NCBI GenBank assembly: GCA_035772405.1
Contig: JAYKKM010000123.1
Span: 2,162,501-2,226,500, forward strand
DNA length: 64,000 nt
Source of the DNA: Chrysogorgia sp. JL179-B06
Lineage: Eukaryota > Cnidaria > Anthozoa > Scleralcyonacea > Chrysogorgiidae
Reading direction: 5' to 3'
Of the stretch, positions 24,545-37,400 are shown in pieces. Position 1 is the stretch's first letter. Each line of letters begins with the position of its first letter. The translations under genes and the position numbers were made by a program. The notes beneath the pieces are model-generated. The model searched no databases and was not told the DNA's origin. It saw only the letters and a program-made list of their open reading frames with translations.

Positions 24545-24730
24545 AATAGCGTTCACCATCCGACCGCGTGGTTCCTTTCTAGATTTGTTGTAAAAATTAA
24601 CTAGCTCGTTTTCAAACGATTTCTTAACAAGTGGAGAAGAAATATTTCTTTGGCTGTCAGTTTTAACAAGCATGGCCACAATGCTTTTTGTTGTAAATCC
24701 TTTTGATACAGGTTTTGGACGCTCCAGGAC
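24545..24730 (-). CDS. extracellular half-module exon
   Basis: A 62-codon phase-0 exon (acceptor ttacgtag, donor att/gtaagt) beginning VLERPKPVSKGFTTKSIVAM and containing FENELVNFYNKSRKEPRGRM. The F..EL..FYN helix followed by basic residues aligns by eye with FKEAMEDKLNSVYQKG near 28.47 kb and with LSTKLSQVYLAAKQK in exon 21515-21315. It is therefore the first half of the middle of three repeated modules. The basic region is weaker here (RKEPRGR) than in the other two modules, so processing at this point is less likely. Confidence 0.65.
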
Positions 24731-24814
24731 CTACGTAAGTAATAAAGAACGTCAACTAAGTTTTAGTAGTCTATCTAAGATAGAACAACACTGGCTATGC
24801 CAATTGTTGCCACA

Positions 24815-24835
24815 ATCAATCAATCAATCAATCAA
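24815..24835. repeat. short (AATC)n microsatellite
   Basis: Five copies of caat/aatc next to the phrase gccaattgttgccacaatca that also precedes the longer array at 25118. Confidence 0.8.
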
Positions 24836-25115
24836 CTGAGACAACTGACAAGACATAATAAAAGAGATTTAATTGCTAAAGTTTCGTGGGTATATATACA
24901 CATAGATGCTAGTGTTAGAATCATTAGGATTTTAGTGTCATTTACAAACGGTTAAAGTAGGATAACAAATTTGAAATTTAAACTATACAAGTTGTCAAAA
25001 GATAAATAAGATATCATGTTTCAGCTAGTCAAACGAAAGATTATTTGAAGGTGTTTAGTGAAGATTAAAAATAACGATTACAGAACAACACTGGCCATGC
25101 CAATTGTTGCCACAA

Positions 25116-25119
25116 TCAG

Positions 25120-25176
<57 letters not shown>
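25116..25176. repeat. (AATC)n microsatellite
   Basis: About 15 tetranucleotide copies in intron DNA. Confidence 0.95.
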
Positions 25177-25427
25177 TTTCTTTGAATCTTTTCACTTCTA
25201 GTGAAATTTGGTTTTACTTAAATTTAATTTTGTTTAAATTTTGTCCATTCGTGGGCCGCGGCAGGGATCCATTTCTCACGAAAAGTTTGTGTATATATTA
25301 TGTACATGTATACTTGGACTCGGTAATTCCAAATCTGTTTTCAGAATTGAAAACGGTTAAATATTGACCGAGATAACGTTGAAAATAATATATGACGAAG
25401 CGGCCGCATGCTTGCCAATTAATTGCA

Positions 25428-26000
25428 GCGAATCGTATACAGCGAATCGTATACAGCGAATCGTATACAGCGAATCGTATACAGCGAATCGTATACAGCG
25501 AATCGTATACAGCGAATCGTATACAGCAAATCGTATACAGCGAATCGTATACAGCAAATCGTATACAGCGAATCGTATACAGCGAATCGTATACAGCGAA
25601 TCGTATACAGCAAATCGTATAAATCAAATCGTATAAATCAAATGGTATACAGCGAATCGTATAAATCAAGTGACATTCGTAAAATAAGTAAAAAAATAAC
25701 CAACGATGCACCAAATATAGATAAGTTTTAACTTACTTGATAACCCATCAAGGTACTCAATGTGTCAACAGCGAATCGTATACAGCGAATCGTATACAGC
25801 GAATCGTATACAGCGAATCGTATGCAGCGAATCGTATACAGCGAATCGTATACAGCGAATCGTATACAGTGAATCGTATACAGCAAATCGTATACAGCGA
25901 ATCGTATACAGCGAATCGTATACAGCGAATCGTATACAGCAAATCGTATAAATCAAATCGTATAAATCAAATGGTATACAGCGAATCGTATAAATCAAGT
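25428..26000. repeat. 14-bp minisatellite (cagcgaatcgtata)n, two duplicated blocks
   Basis: Block 1 spans about 25428-25672 and block 2 about 25767-26000. Each ends in the same variant units (aaatcaaatcgtat and neighbours) and the same unique sequence (aagtgacattcgtaaaataa). The two blocks are therefore copies of a larger unit of about 330 bp. Several reading frames stay open across it only because the repeat lacks stops. Confidence 0.95.
25735..25769 (-). pseudogene. duplicated 3' fragment of host exon 26212-26066 with splice donor
   Basis: The bases acttgataacccatcaaggt and onward to atgtgtcaacag repeat those at 26065-26099, including the donor site. It has no acceptor and is expected to be ignored or to act as a decoy donor. 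Confidence 0.8.
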
Positions 26001-26065
26001 GACATTCGTAAAATAAGTAAAAAAATAACCAACGATGCACCAAATATAGATAAGTTTTAACTTAC

Positions 26066-26212
26066 TTGATAACCCATCAAGGTACTCAATGTGTCAACAG
26101 CGAACACGTTCATGGTACTGGCAGCATCTTCGGCAGATAATGTTTTATTGTTATCAATAACAATATAACTCACGTCTACCCTCTCTCCATTCTCTCTATT
26201 GACGTTTTTAAC
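26066..26212 (-). CDS. extracellular half-module exon next to the 14-bp minisatellite
   Basis: A 49-codon phase-0 exon (acceptor tgaattag, donor caa/gtaagt) encoding VKNVNRENGERVDVSYIVID followed by an Asn-Lys-Thr sequon, LSAEDAASTMN and TLSTLMGYQ. It completes the module that begins at the end of the giant exon. The last part of this exon and its donor site are copied at 25735-25769 by a segmental duplication of the adjacent minisatellite. The copy lacks the acceptor and the first two thirds of the exon, so the functional exon should be this one. Confidence 0.7.
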
Positions 26213-26954
26213 CTAATTCAGTAGCAAGAAAACAGAAAAAATATGACGGGTGAAATAGGGTAATAATCTGATAAAGAATGTATAAATAAATTGAATTGAC
26301 ACAACTAATAAGAATTGGCGCAGCTAATAGATGCTGTGCTAGCCTGCAATACAGGCTCTCTGTATTTGTTTACCAATCACCAACTACATGTACATACTGT
26401 AGTCATAATGTATAATGTATACTGTGTATACAGTCAAAAGCCTAATCGCCAAATTATATTCAGATAAGTCATAAGTATAGTCATTTGTAATTTAAGTCTG
26501 CTGTATTTAAATATAATTAAAAGAATTGATAGAAATGTGGAAATGTGTACACTGGGTTCATTTTGGAAATGTTATCAAAAATTAGGCTTCCCATGACTTT
26601 TGAGGCAGCATTTCCCCTTGCGATAGTAACTTCTAGTTATATACACTCATTTATACTGTACATAAATTAGGCCAACATTATTTCATTGTGTAATTCGTAT
26701 TATTATGTACTTTCCACTCTATCTCGATTTTGATTCTTTGAAAGAAAAGGCTGATTCATAGTAGCGTTTAACTATGACGTCATATCTACAAATTGCATTT
26801 TTACACGGGCTTATGACGTCATTTCTGCGAATCATCGTCTGCTCAACCTGCTCCCAAAATGAAACAAAAAGGTCATTGCAATAGCATGCAAAACCATAAA
26901 TTCCAATTAACAACTCTTTGACGGGACTTTGGAAGTATATTTCGTCAATCTGTC

Positions 26955-27115
26955 ACAGGTGTTGTTGACGTAAGAATACACGTATCGCGACTTCGCTCGG
27001 GATTTTTGATAGGAGTATTATCTCCTATCAGAAATCTCGCGTGAATCACGCACGTTTGCGTGTGAAAGTGCGCTAAAACATGGCGTTTTGCGGGATTCGC
27101 GATACAGTAAACACC
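26955..27115. mobile_element. fold-back MITE
   Basis: Arms around cgtatcgcgacttcgctcgg and gcgggattcgcgatac, with a gataggagtattatctccta centre. Confidence 0.55.
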
Positions 27116-27187
27116 GGCTAATAAGAACATATGGCATATGAAAAAATCAGGGTGTTAGGTTCTTAAAAAGGTTCTTAATTGTATAAT

Positions 27188-27362
27188 ATAATGTTTGCGG
27201 GTATTTATTTTACATTAACAACTAATATACCTCATTATATCCATTTTGCTCATCGTACCTCCGTTGACGGCAAACCAGGTCTGATTGGAACTAATCATAC
27301 CCGGTTTGACGCCAACGGAGGTACGATTACGAAAGAACAAAATAAATACCCGCAAACAAAAT
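27188..27362. mobile_element. fold-back MITE
   Basis: Arms gtttgcgggtatttatttt and complement; inner arms cgtacctccgttgacggc and gccaacggaggtacg. Confidence 0.65.
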
Positions 27363-28104
27363 TTTACTAAATGACCCGAATCGAGCGGGACGTTTAATAG
27401 CTAATGCACCTCTTTTTATGCTATTACTTATAATTATCAAGCAATAGCAGTGAAACGTGTCAGGCTCACAGTACTGCAGTAATTTATGTTCTAGATGTAC
27501 TGAACCTAAATTTTGTGATCTAAATGTACTGTACAGTATTATGTAAAAATCTGCAACTTTATTTTTGTATTGCTCTTATTTGGGACTTTGCTACTGTATA
27601 ACACAATTAAAAACTGATTTTTTTAAAAATTAAGAACCTTCATTATAAGGCTTGGCTCGTGAGCGGACTTAACGCAGCTTTTCTTTACTCCGATTGGTTG
27701 CGGATCGGTCTTTGTAGACCGGTAAAGACCGATGATTACAAAACAACTGAAAAGTTTTAAAAAATTGCGAAAAAAATGAAATGTTAGAAAATCTAAAGAG
27801 CCATATAATAAAAACCTTATTAATTCTCGTTTGAAAGCTCGGTATATTATATGGAACAAGTTACTTCCGGTGAAATCGCGCGTTCTGATTGTCAGTCGTT
27901 ACTTTCCCATAATCGACCAGTCCGGATTACGAATAACAACAAAAAAATTTTAAAGCCGCAAAGTATATACAAATTTGCTTCAGTGTTTAAGTAAAAAATG
28001 AGCCACAATCGGAGGATGAACACTCCGAAAGTTAGTTTTATTATCCGTTCGGTATGCTCTGCTCAAAAGCCGTGACGCTCACTCTTTGTCACGCTAATCG
28101 CATA

Positions 28105-28255
28105 CATGATGTCCAAAATTCCATATGATAAACCTCTCATTAAACTCGTCCGCTTGGTCATTTTGGGAAAATATCAGACCTCGGTCTTTCATGTACGTCA
28201 AGACCTCGGTCTGATATTTTCCCATAATGACCGCATTCTTGGTTAATAAGAAGTT
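28105..28255. mobile_element. fold-back MITE near the giant exon
   Basis: Arms attttgggaaaatatcagac and gtctgatattttcccataat around ctcggtctttc. Confidence 0.65.
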
Positions 28256-28414
28256 AATATTTCAAATATCTGGGTTCTTATTGAGGGTTCTTGTTGAGGG
28301 ATCTTATTTAGTGGGGCACAAAATCCCAAATTTTAGCCTGAGGTTTTTGCAGGTGGAAGGTTCTTCCTACTCGATGTTACTGTATTCTACATCAGGTTGG
28401 TGCAATCAGTTTAC

Positions 28415-31400
28415 CTTAACAGACGTGTCCAAATCAGCACGTCGTTTTCGTCTCTTTGTTTGAACCTGTCGTCCCTTTTGATAAACGGAATTTAACTTAT
28501 CTTCCATTGCTTCCTTAAATTGGTTCTTTGTAACATCTACATTGACAGGAACGGCCAAAACAATCATTATAAGGCCATAGTCGTTGTCTACGGGGGAACC
28601 AGTTGGGACAGAAGTAGGAATTACTGATGACGAAGGAATAACGGAGGAATACGAAGATGACAAACTTGGTGCAACTGATATCGTCGACACACTCGCATTG
28701 ATGACAGAATTTGTGGTAATGATGGCGTCGACAGTATGTGACGCAGTCTGCACGGATGATATCGGTACACTAGCTGACGCCTGATGTAGTGTAGGTGAAG
28801 CTATAATGGCTGGCATACTAAATGAGGAACGACGTTGTGATGTCGTCAGTGGGTGTAAAGTAGTCGATCCATTAAATATTTTAGATACATCTATATTGCG
28901 AGTTTTACTCAAGGAAGGGGTTACAACAGTCGAGTTGTTTATTCTGTCAACAGCAGATGAAGTAAGCAGCTTTGTGTGAAAAGTAGTTGAGCTGGACAGA
29001 TTCAAATGCAGTGACATGGTCGCGCTGCTGGTTATATTGACTACAAAAGAGTTTGATTTGTTTAGGAAAAGCACGGATGATGTCTGTGAAGTCTTGGTGA
29101 CGAGTACCGGCGAATATAATGCTGCACTAGTATTGCCAGGAGTTACGGCGGTTGTTGTCGAAATTTCGTCAGTAACGTTTGACAGGTAGACAGTAGAATA
29201 ACCAACAATACAACTTCCTAAACGGGATGTTGGTATTAGATGATAAGTAAAGAGCGGCGTGGTTGGGAGTTTTGGCGTGTAGCTTGTTGCTTTTTCAACA
29301 GCTGATGTAGTTACCATAGATGACGCTGTGGCCAATTGAACACTGGAGTTTATGGCAGAAGAAATCACGTTTGATTGACTTTTTCGATGTGTCTTGGTCT
29401 TGGAAATTAGTAGTTTTCCAGAGGAGTTCAAGTTTTTAGAATAATTCCTCGTTCCTGGAATAACATAAGATGAAACTTCTTCTGTCAGCGATAGATTAGG
29501 TGTAGATCTTAACTCTCCCTTTTTTGCGGACGTTAATGTGAGTGAGGGGCTTGGAGCGACTGTTGCAATTTTCCCAGTAATTGGAGAGGAGCGGGCGGTG
29601 CTAATAGCTCGAAATGAGGATGGAGTTGAGGATTCCTGAATACGGGAATTCCTCGCTGTCTGCATAATGACTTGTGTTATTATAGATGTTGAGTCGGTGG
29701 AAGATAGTTGATTTCCGTCTTCAGTGGAAGGCAGCTGGAATTTCTCTGACGAATTCCCCAGCACCTTAGACTTTGTTATTGCAAAATAGGACTTCGATAT
29801 AACCATACTGTTACCCAACTTGGTTGAGGTTTCTTGGGATGAAGACAAGTGAGATGGAGGAATCGTAGCTCTGGAGATATTTACAGATGATGGTTGAGTG
29901 AAGTTTCGACTGATAGCTGGAGATGATTCGACAACCATGCTACAGGTAGTTGAAAAGACAAACACAGCAGCGGTTTTACTACTGTTGCTCGGAATCTGTG
30001 ATACCAAAGACAACGACCTTCCATTGGAAAGGTCCTTTCTACTGATACTGTTTTGAATGGCCTCTAACGACAATGCAGAAATACCAGCTGAAATACCCAT
30101 GGTTGCTCGAGAATAAGAGGTATTCATGATAGATGATCCAGTAGTGTGTGAAACAACAGGAGCGCTATTGGTCCTGGTCGGAAAATAACTAATGTTTCTG
30201 GATGCCAGAGTGCTAGTAGCAATAATTCCTTGTAGAACAGTGGTAGTGTTGTACGGTGTGTTGAGTACGGTAGGAGATGATGTTATTGTAGTTGGAGGCT
30301 GGTTTAATTTGGAAAACGTTGGACTGTAGGTTCCAGAACTGTTCAAAACTACTTCTACTGGAGAAATGCCTTCCAATGACTTGGTACTTGAGTGAAGATT
30401 CACCGTACTGGTGTTTCTTGAGGTAAGACTCGTTGCAGACATTGTAGTCGTTTTAATTTTCTCAATTTCTCTTGGCAACCGTGCATTTGACGAATAAACA
30501 CTTGTTTTCGTTAATGATTTGGTAGGACCGGGAGTCATTGCCAGCAGCTCGCTTGACATTTCACCTCCTACAAGATCGCTGACGTGCTTTAGAAATGCTG
30601 AACTCAGCTGAACTGCTGTAAACGAAGAGGAGTTTTGTACTGCGTTTACAGTCATTGTGGCGATGGCTTGATAAACGCTGGTTTTCGTTAATGATGACTT
30701 GGTAGGACTGGGAGTCATTGCCAGTAGCTCGCTTGACGTTTTACCTACTTCAACAGCGATGTCGTGCTTTAGAAATGCTGAACTCAGCTGAACTGGTTTA
30801 AACGAAGAGGAGTTTTGTACTGCGTTTACAGTCATTGTGGCGATGGCTTGATAAACGCTGGTTTTCGTTAATGATGACTTGGTAGGACTGGGAGTCATTG
30901 CCAGTAGCTCGCTTGACGTTTTACCTCCTACAAGATCGCTGACGTGCTTTAGAAATGCTGAACTCAGCTGAACTGGTTTAAACGAAGAGGAGTTTTGTAC
31001 TGCGTTTACAGTCATTGTGGCGATGGCTTGATAAACGCTGGTTTTCGTTAATGATGACTTGGTAGGACTGGGAGTCATTGCCAGTAGCTCGCTTGACGTT
31101 TTACCTCCTACAAGATCGCTGTCGTGCTTTAGAAATGCTGAACTCAGCTGAACTGGTTTAAACGAAGAGGAGTTTTGTACTGCGTTTACAGTCATTGTGG
31201 CGATGGCTTGATAAACGCTGGTTTTCGTTAATGATGACTTGGTAGGACTGGGAGTCATTGCCAGTAGCTCGCTTGACGTTTTACCTACTTCAACAGCGAT
31301 GTCGTGCTTTAGAAATGCTGAACTCAGCTGAACTGGTTTAAACGAAGAGGAGTTTTGTTCTGTGTTCGCAGTCATTGTGGCAATGGCTTGATAAACGCTT

Positions 31401-34400
31401 GTTTTCGTTAATGATGATTTGGTAGGACCGGGAGTCATTGCCAGCAGCTCGCTTGACATTTCACCTCCTACAAGATCGCTGTTGTGCTTTAGAAATGCTG
31501 AACTCAGCTGAACTGGTTTAAACGAAGAGGAGTTTTGTACTGCGTTTACAGTCATTGTGGCGATGGCTTGATAAACGCTGGTTTTCGTTAATGATGACTT
31601 GGTAGGACTGGGAGTCATTGCCAGTAGCTCGCTTGACGTTTTACCTACTTCAACAGCGATGTCGTGCTTTAGAAATGCTGAACTCAGCTGAACTGGTTTA
31701 AACGAAGAGGAGTTTTGTTCTGTGTTCGCAGTCATTGTGGCAATGGCTTGATAAACGCTTGTTTTCGTTAATGATGATTTGGTAGGACCGGGAGTCATTG
31801 CCAGCAGCTCGCTTGACATTTCACCTCCTACAAGATCGCTGACGTGCTTTAGAAATGCTGAACTCAGCTGAACTGCTATAAACGAAGAGGAGTTTTGTAC
31901 TGCGTTCACACTGACAGTCATTGTAGCGATGGCTTGATAAACGCTGGTTTTCGTTAATGATGACTTGGTAGGACTGGGAGTCATTGCCAGCAGCTCGCTT
32001 GACGTTTTACCTCCTTCAACAGCGCTGTCGTGCTTTAGAAATGCTGAACTCAGCTGAACTGGTTTAAACGAAGAGGAGTTTTGTACTGCGTTTACAGTCA
32101 TTGTGGCGATGGCTTGATAAACGCTGGTTTTCGTTAATAATGATTTGGTAGGACCGAGAGTCGTTGCCAGTAGCTCGCTTGACATTTCACCTCCTACAAC
32201 AGCGCTGGCGTGCTTTAGAAACGCTGAACTCAGCTGAACTGGTTTAAACGAAGAGGAGTTTTGTTCACCGTTTAAAGTCATTGTGGTTTCTGACGAAAGT
32301 GACTCGTTGGTAGTGGTTTTGTTAATATTTATGGTTGGTGTTGGCGATATACTTATAACGACTGATTGGAGTAACCAACTCTTTGTAGGCACGGTAATTG
32401 TTGCACTATGTTCACCACGAAGGGCCGCCGTGCTTGATTCATTCGTGAACAGTGGGAAAATCTCAACGTTTCGTCGCTTTCGTCGAGTCGGATATGTGGT
32501 ATTTAACGACGTTGTCTCTGACATAAGAGGACTAATGCTGCTGGAATGATACAGTGAAGCTCCTATACTAATCGAAGACGAATGGAAAGGGTAAGAAAAA
32601 GCTGCGCTTGGGTCCGGTTCAGACGACGTTCTAAAATTGATGGGCGTAATGATGGAAGTAGTTTGACCAACAGAGTGCCAAGACATTTTTGATGTTGAAA
32701 AGTGAGCCTGTGGAGAACCAAACCCAGAAGTACGATTATTTGTAGGAACACGCGACTTTACAGTTACGGAGTGAGAACTGTTGGATAACGTTACCCTTAA
32801 AAGCGTTGGTTTAAACGAAATGGGGCTTAGTTCTCTGTTTAAAGTCTCTACGCTTTGGAGAACGATTGTTTCTGATAAAAGTGACTCATTGGCAGTGGTT
32901 TTGTTAATATTTATAGTTGATGTTAGTGATATAGTGGTGGCCGGGGAACGATGCCAAATTCCAAATTCAGTTGAAGACAAGTTGTGCGAAACCAAGGGAA
33001 CAGAGGTTAGTTTTCCTGTCCGGGTTGTTGATAAACTTTCTGTCGAAAGTGACTCACTGGTAGTGGTTTTGTTAACATGTATGGTTGGTGTTGGTGATAT
33101 AGTGGTGGTCGGGGAACTTTGCCGAATTCCAAATTCAGTTAAAGACAAGTTGTGCGAAGCCAAGAGAACAGATGTTAGTTTTCCTGTCCGGGTTGTTGAT
33201 AAACTTTCTATTGAAAGTGACGCACTGATGGTGGTTTTGTTAACATGTATGGTTAGAGTTGGTGATATAGTGGTGGCCGGTGAACGCTGCCAAATTCCAA
33301 ATTCAGTTGAAGACAAGTTGTGCGAAGTCAAGAGAACAGATGTTAGTTTTCCTGTCCAGGTTGTTGATAAACTTTCTATCGAAAGTGACTCACTGATGGT
33401 GGTTTTGTTAACATGTATGGTTAGAGTTGGTGATATAGTGGTGGCCGGTGAACGCTGCCAAATTCCAAATTCAGTTGAAGACAAGTTGTGCGAAGTCAAG
33501 AGAACAGATGTTAGTTTTCCTGTCCAGGTTGTTGATAAACTTTCTGTCGAAAGTGACTCACTGATGGTGGTTTTGTTAACATGTATGGTTAGAGTTGGTG
33601 ATATAGTGGTGGCAGGTGAACGCTGCCAAATTCCAAATGCAGTTGAAGACAAGTTGTGCGAAGTCAAGAGAACAGATGTTAGTTTTCCTGTCCAGGTTGT
33701 TGATAAACTTTCTGTCGAAAGTGACTCACTGATCGTGGTTTTGTTAACATGTATGGTTAGAGTTGGTGATATAGTGGTGGCCGGTGTACGCTGCCAAATT
33801 CCAAATTCAGTTGAAGACAAGTTGTGCGAAGCCAAGAGAGCAGATGTTAGTTTTCCTGTCCAGGTTGTTGATAAACTTTCTGTCAAAAGCGACTCACTGA
33901 TGGTGGTTGTGTTAACATGTATGGTTGATGTTGGTGATACAGTGGTGGCTGGAGAACTTTGTTGAATTTCCAAGTGAACAGATGTTAATTTTATACTCCG
34001 GAGCGTTGATAAACTTCCAGTTGATTTCGATGGTGAATGCAGAGTAGGTTCAGATAAACTTGTGTTTACTAACAAAGAAGGCAAAGTTAAAATGGTTAAA
34101 ATAGCTCCGTCTGATGTAATCGCAACCGGTGCTGATGTGGAGATGTTAGAAAGTACAGGTGTTGGAAAAGCGAGCGTCGGGACACTTTTGGGGCTCGAGT
34201 CTTTACTTTCAGTTGATGCGTCTCTTGATAGGACGCCCCAAGTTTTATTAGGAAGCTTGGACTTAGTCGTTTTGAGCAAGGTAGTGGGATTTATAGCCAA
34301 TGTGCTCATTGTAGAACTCAATTGCAAAACTGAAGCGGATATCTCATGATTGCGTTGAGTCGTAGATAAGGTGGCGTTTGTAGAGTTGCGTGGGTTTTGA

Positions 34401-37400
34401 ATGTCATCAGTTGAGAAACGGACAAACTTCGTATATTGACTTGATGCAACGTCTTCTTTCATTGACGTTTGCATGTTAAAACTTGAGGTGTTCATCAACG
34501 AAGGAGAGGGGGTAACGGGTAAAGGAATGGATCGTTCATGTTGAGTTCTGGATGACAGAGTAGCGGTGCCTTCGTTTGAGTTGTCTCTAGAATTCCCATG
34601 AAAGCGAGACGAGAAAAGATGGAGCGAATAACTGACCACAGGTGTAGTGCGAACACCTGTTATTTGGAGTGATTCAAGTGATGATGTGATCCTCAGTGAA
34701 TATGGAACACTTGAATTCATAGAAGGCGTGGGTTCCAATGTCCGCTGATATGTTGTGATCGGTCGTGTTGCTACGGACAAATTTTTCACGATTGACAGCA
34801 TTACCTTAGAAAATATGGAAAAATTGGAACGTATAGTAGGCGTGGCTTCAACCGTTGAGATGGTAGGTATCTTCCTAGAAGAAATGGTTGAGATTATAGG
34901 TATCTTCCCAGAAGAGAAGGTTGAGATGATTAGTATCTTCCTAGAAGAGATGGTTGAGATTATAGGTATCTTTCTAGAAGTATCATAGGACGCTGTAACT
35001 TCTTGTGTATTAAGCGACGTGTTCATTGTTAAAGAATGAAAGTGACTCGAGGCCACAGCGTTTGTAGGTTCCAACGATAACATGGTCTGGTTCTCTCGCT
35101 GCAACTTAAATGACGATTTAGTCTGAAACTGATATTCTGATATTGATTGCGATGCCATATTGAATTGAGCATCTGTTGAAGTTGTCGAGGGTTGTAAGGT
35201 AAAGTTAACGGAAAGGTAATCACTTGAACTACTGATGTTCTGTAAGATAGTTCCACTTGAAATGGATGGCAATCCAAGTCTTTGCGTTATTGTAATAACA
35301 TAAGAAATGTAACATGGTTCCATGATGGGTATAACGGAATAGCCAACCGTCTTTGATGAACTTATTTTGGATGACGATATTCTTGAAAAATTAGAGTGAA
35401 ATGCTATTGATGTTAATCCATGACTACTTGTAACCAAAGAACGAGGAATGTCAGACAGACTGGGCGAAATAATAGTAGAAGGCGACACGTTAGGAGCAGA
35501 TTTGGAAATGACTGTGTTAGATATATGTTTAGATGACGACATTGGAATGCTAAAAGCCGATGCAGTTCGATGGATTTTATCATGTAAGCTGCCCTTGGAT
35601 GCAGTAATGCTTGATGTTTCTTGCTTAGAGGTTTGTATTGTAACATTGATTGTATAAGACAGCACAGATTGATGAACCAACGATGATACAATACGCCATG
35701 AGCTAGAAGCCCGAGATAACATTGAATGCACGCTATCTTTAAGTACTGATAACTCGTTGGTCCTTATCAACTTGGAAGCTAATGTGCTCTTTTCAATCTT
35801 CACTGATGTTTGGGAATGAGACGATTCCTGGGATTCAATAGCTTGAAGTGTGTATGCTTTACTCTTCCTTCCAGCAACAGAAGTAGGGCGAATATTCGTT
35901 CTTACCGAGGATAAGTAAGAATTTTGCATTACCGTTTCTCTCCGAGACGCTCCCAAGGAGGCCGGTTGTGTAGACATAGTGCTTGTGTTTTGGTTTTTAA
36001 CCGAATTCAGAGTAGAATATGACGCAAATGGTACATTTGACAATTTGCTACTAATCATATTATACAGTGCATTCGTAGGATGCGATGACAAGCTAAGCGA
36101 ACCACCTTGAGTCACGTACACCGTATTCTCCTCGGGTTTTCTGCTTCGTAAAAAAGATGGTAAAAGCTGAGATAGGGAAGCATTGGATATTTTTGTTGCA
36201 CTTGAGTTGTGTTTTATATTACCGGCTGTAAAAACCACAGTACTTAAGTCACTCTGTGGACTAGTTGCATGAATCAGTGATGCATGTGAATTATATGTGA
36301 CAGTCAGTGTTGGAGACGGCGCTAACTGAGAACTTTTCGAGGTAGGTGTCTGTCGTTCTTTCAGTGGTTGGATTGAAGAAGTTATATCAACCTTTAGCGA
36401 AGTTCGTGTAAAAACGGACATCCCCGACGATTTGTGCGATGTGCCGTTGTTCGTTTGTGAAACAATATCTTCACTAACTCTTGTGCGAAATTCTGATGAT
36501 CCAGATGTTATAACAGCTTGATATTCCAACGTCCTTAAGAAAGACTTAACAGTTGTCAAATGACCATAGTTTGCGCTTGGTGTCTCATTACTATGGTTAG
36601 CAGTTGTAGAATATATAATCTTTAAGGGTGAGACGCTGGAACTACTATTACTATGGTGAGCAGTTGTGGAATACATCATCTTTAACGATGCGATGTTGTA
36701 ACTACTATTACTTGTAGTTGCAGTCGTCTCTTGGCTTGGCAGCGTCTGTATTTCTGAAGAGACTATATATTCACTAGATTTTTGTGTTTCTGTAAAAGTC
36801 TTAGCTGACATTAAGTTACTTTCGTTTATTGTTGTGGTCTCAGTGCCCTGATCCTCTGCACTGGAAGATTGTTCCTTCATCACAAAAGTAGGAGAAACCT
36901 CTAACGACGAAACTAAGGTAATACTGCGGTTTCGCCAGTTATCTAAACGACTTTCACTCCATGCTGATGACACAATGGGTGATGTAGTAACTCCTGACGA
37001 TGGTTCCTTCCTCGTAAAAGTAGGAGAAACCTCTAACGATGAAGCTAAGGTGGTACTGCGGTTTCGCCAGTTATCCAAACGACTTCCATTCCATGCTAAT
37101 GACACAATGGTTGATGTAATAACTCCTGACGACGGTTCCTTCGCAAAAGTAGGAGAAACCTCTAACGATGAAGCTAAGGTAGTACTGCGGTTTCGCCAGT
37201 TATCCAAACGACTTCCATTCCATGCTAATGACACAATGGGTGATGTAATAACTCCTGACGATGGTTCCTTCGCAAAAGTAGGAGAAACCTCTAACGATGA
37301 AGCTAAGGTAGTACTGCGGTTTCGCCAGTTATCCAAACGACTTCCATTCCGTGCTAATGACACAATGGGTGATGTAATAACTCCTGACGATGGTTCCTTC

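Noticed and set aside
25428..26000. CRISPR-like regular repeat
   Set aside because: Units are contiguous without unique spacers and the locus is eukaryotic.
25298..26060. Several overlapping open frames with a repeated RIQRIVYSESYTAN-like peptide
   Set aside because: They are translations of the 14-bp minisatellite in several frames on both strands; no start context or splice evidence.
32781..33965. 394-codon plus-strand open frame
   Set aside because: It is the antisense shadow of the 168-bp coding repeats of the giant exon; openness is inherited from the repeat. The same applies to the frame at 36975-37811.
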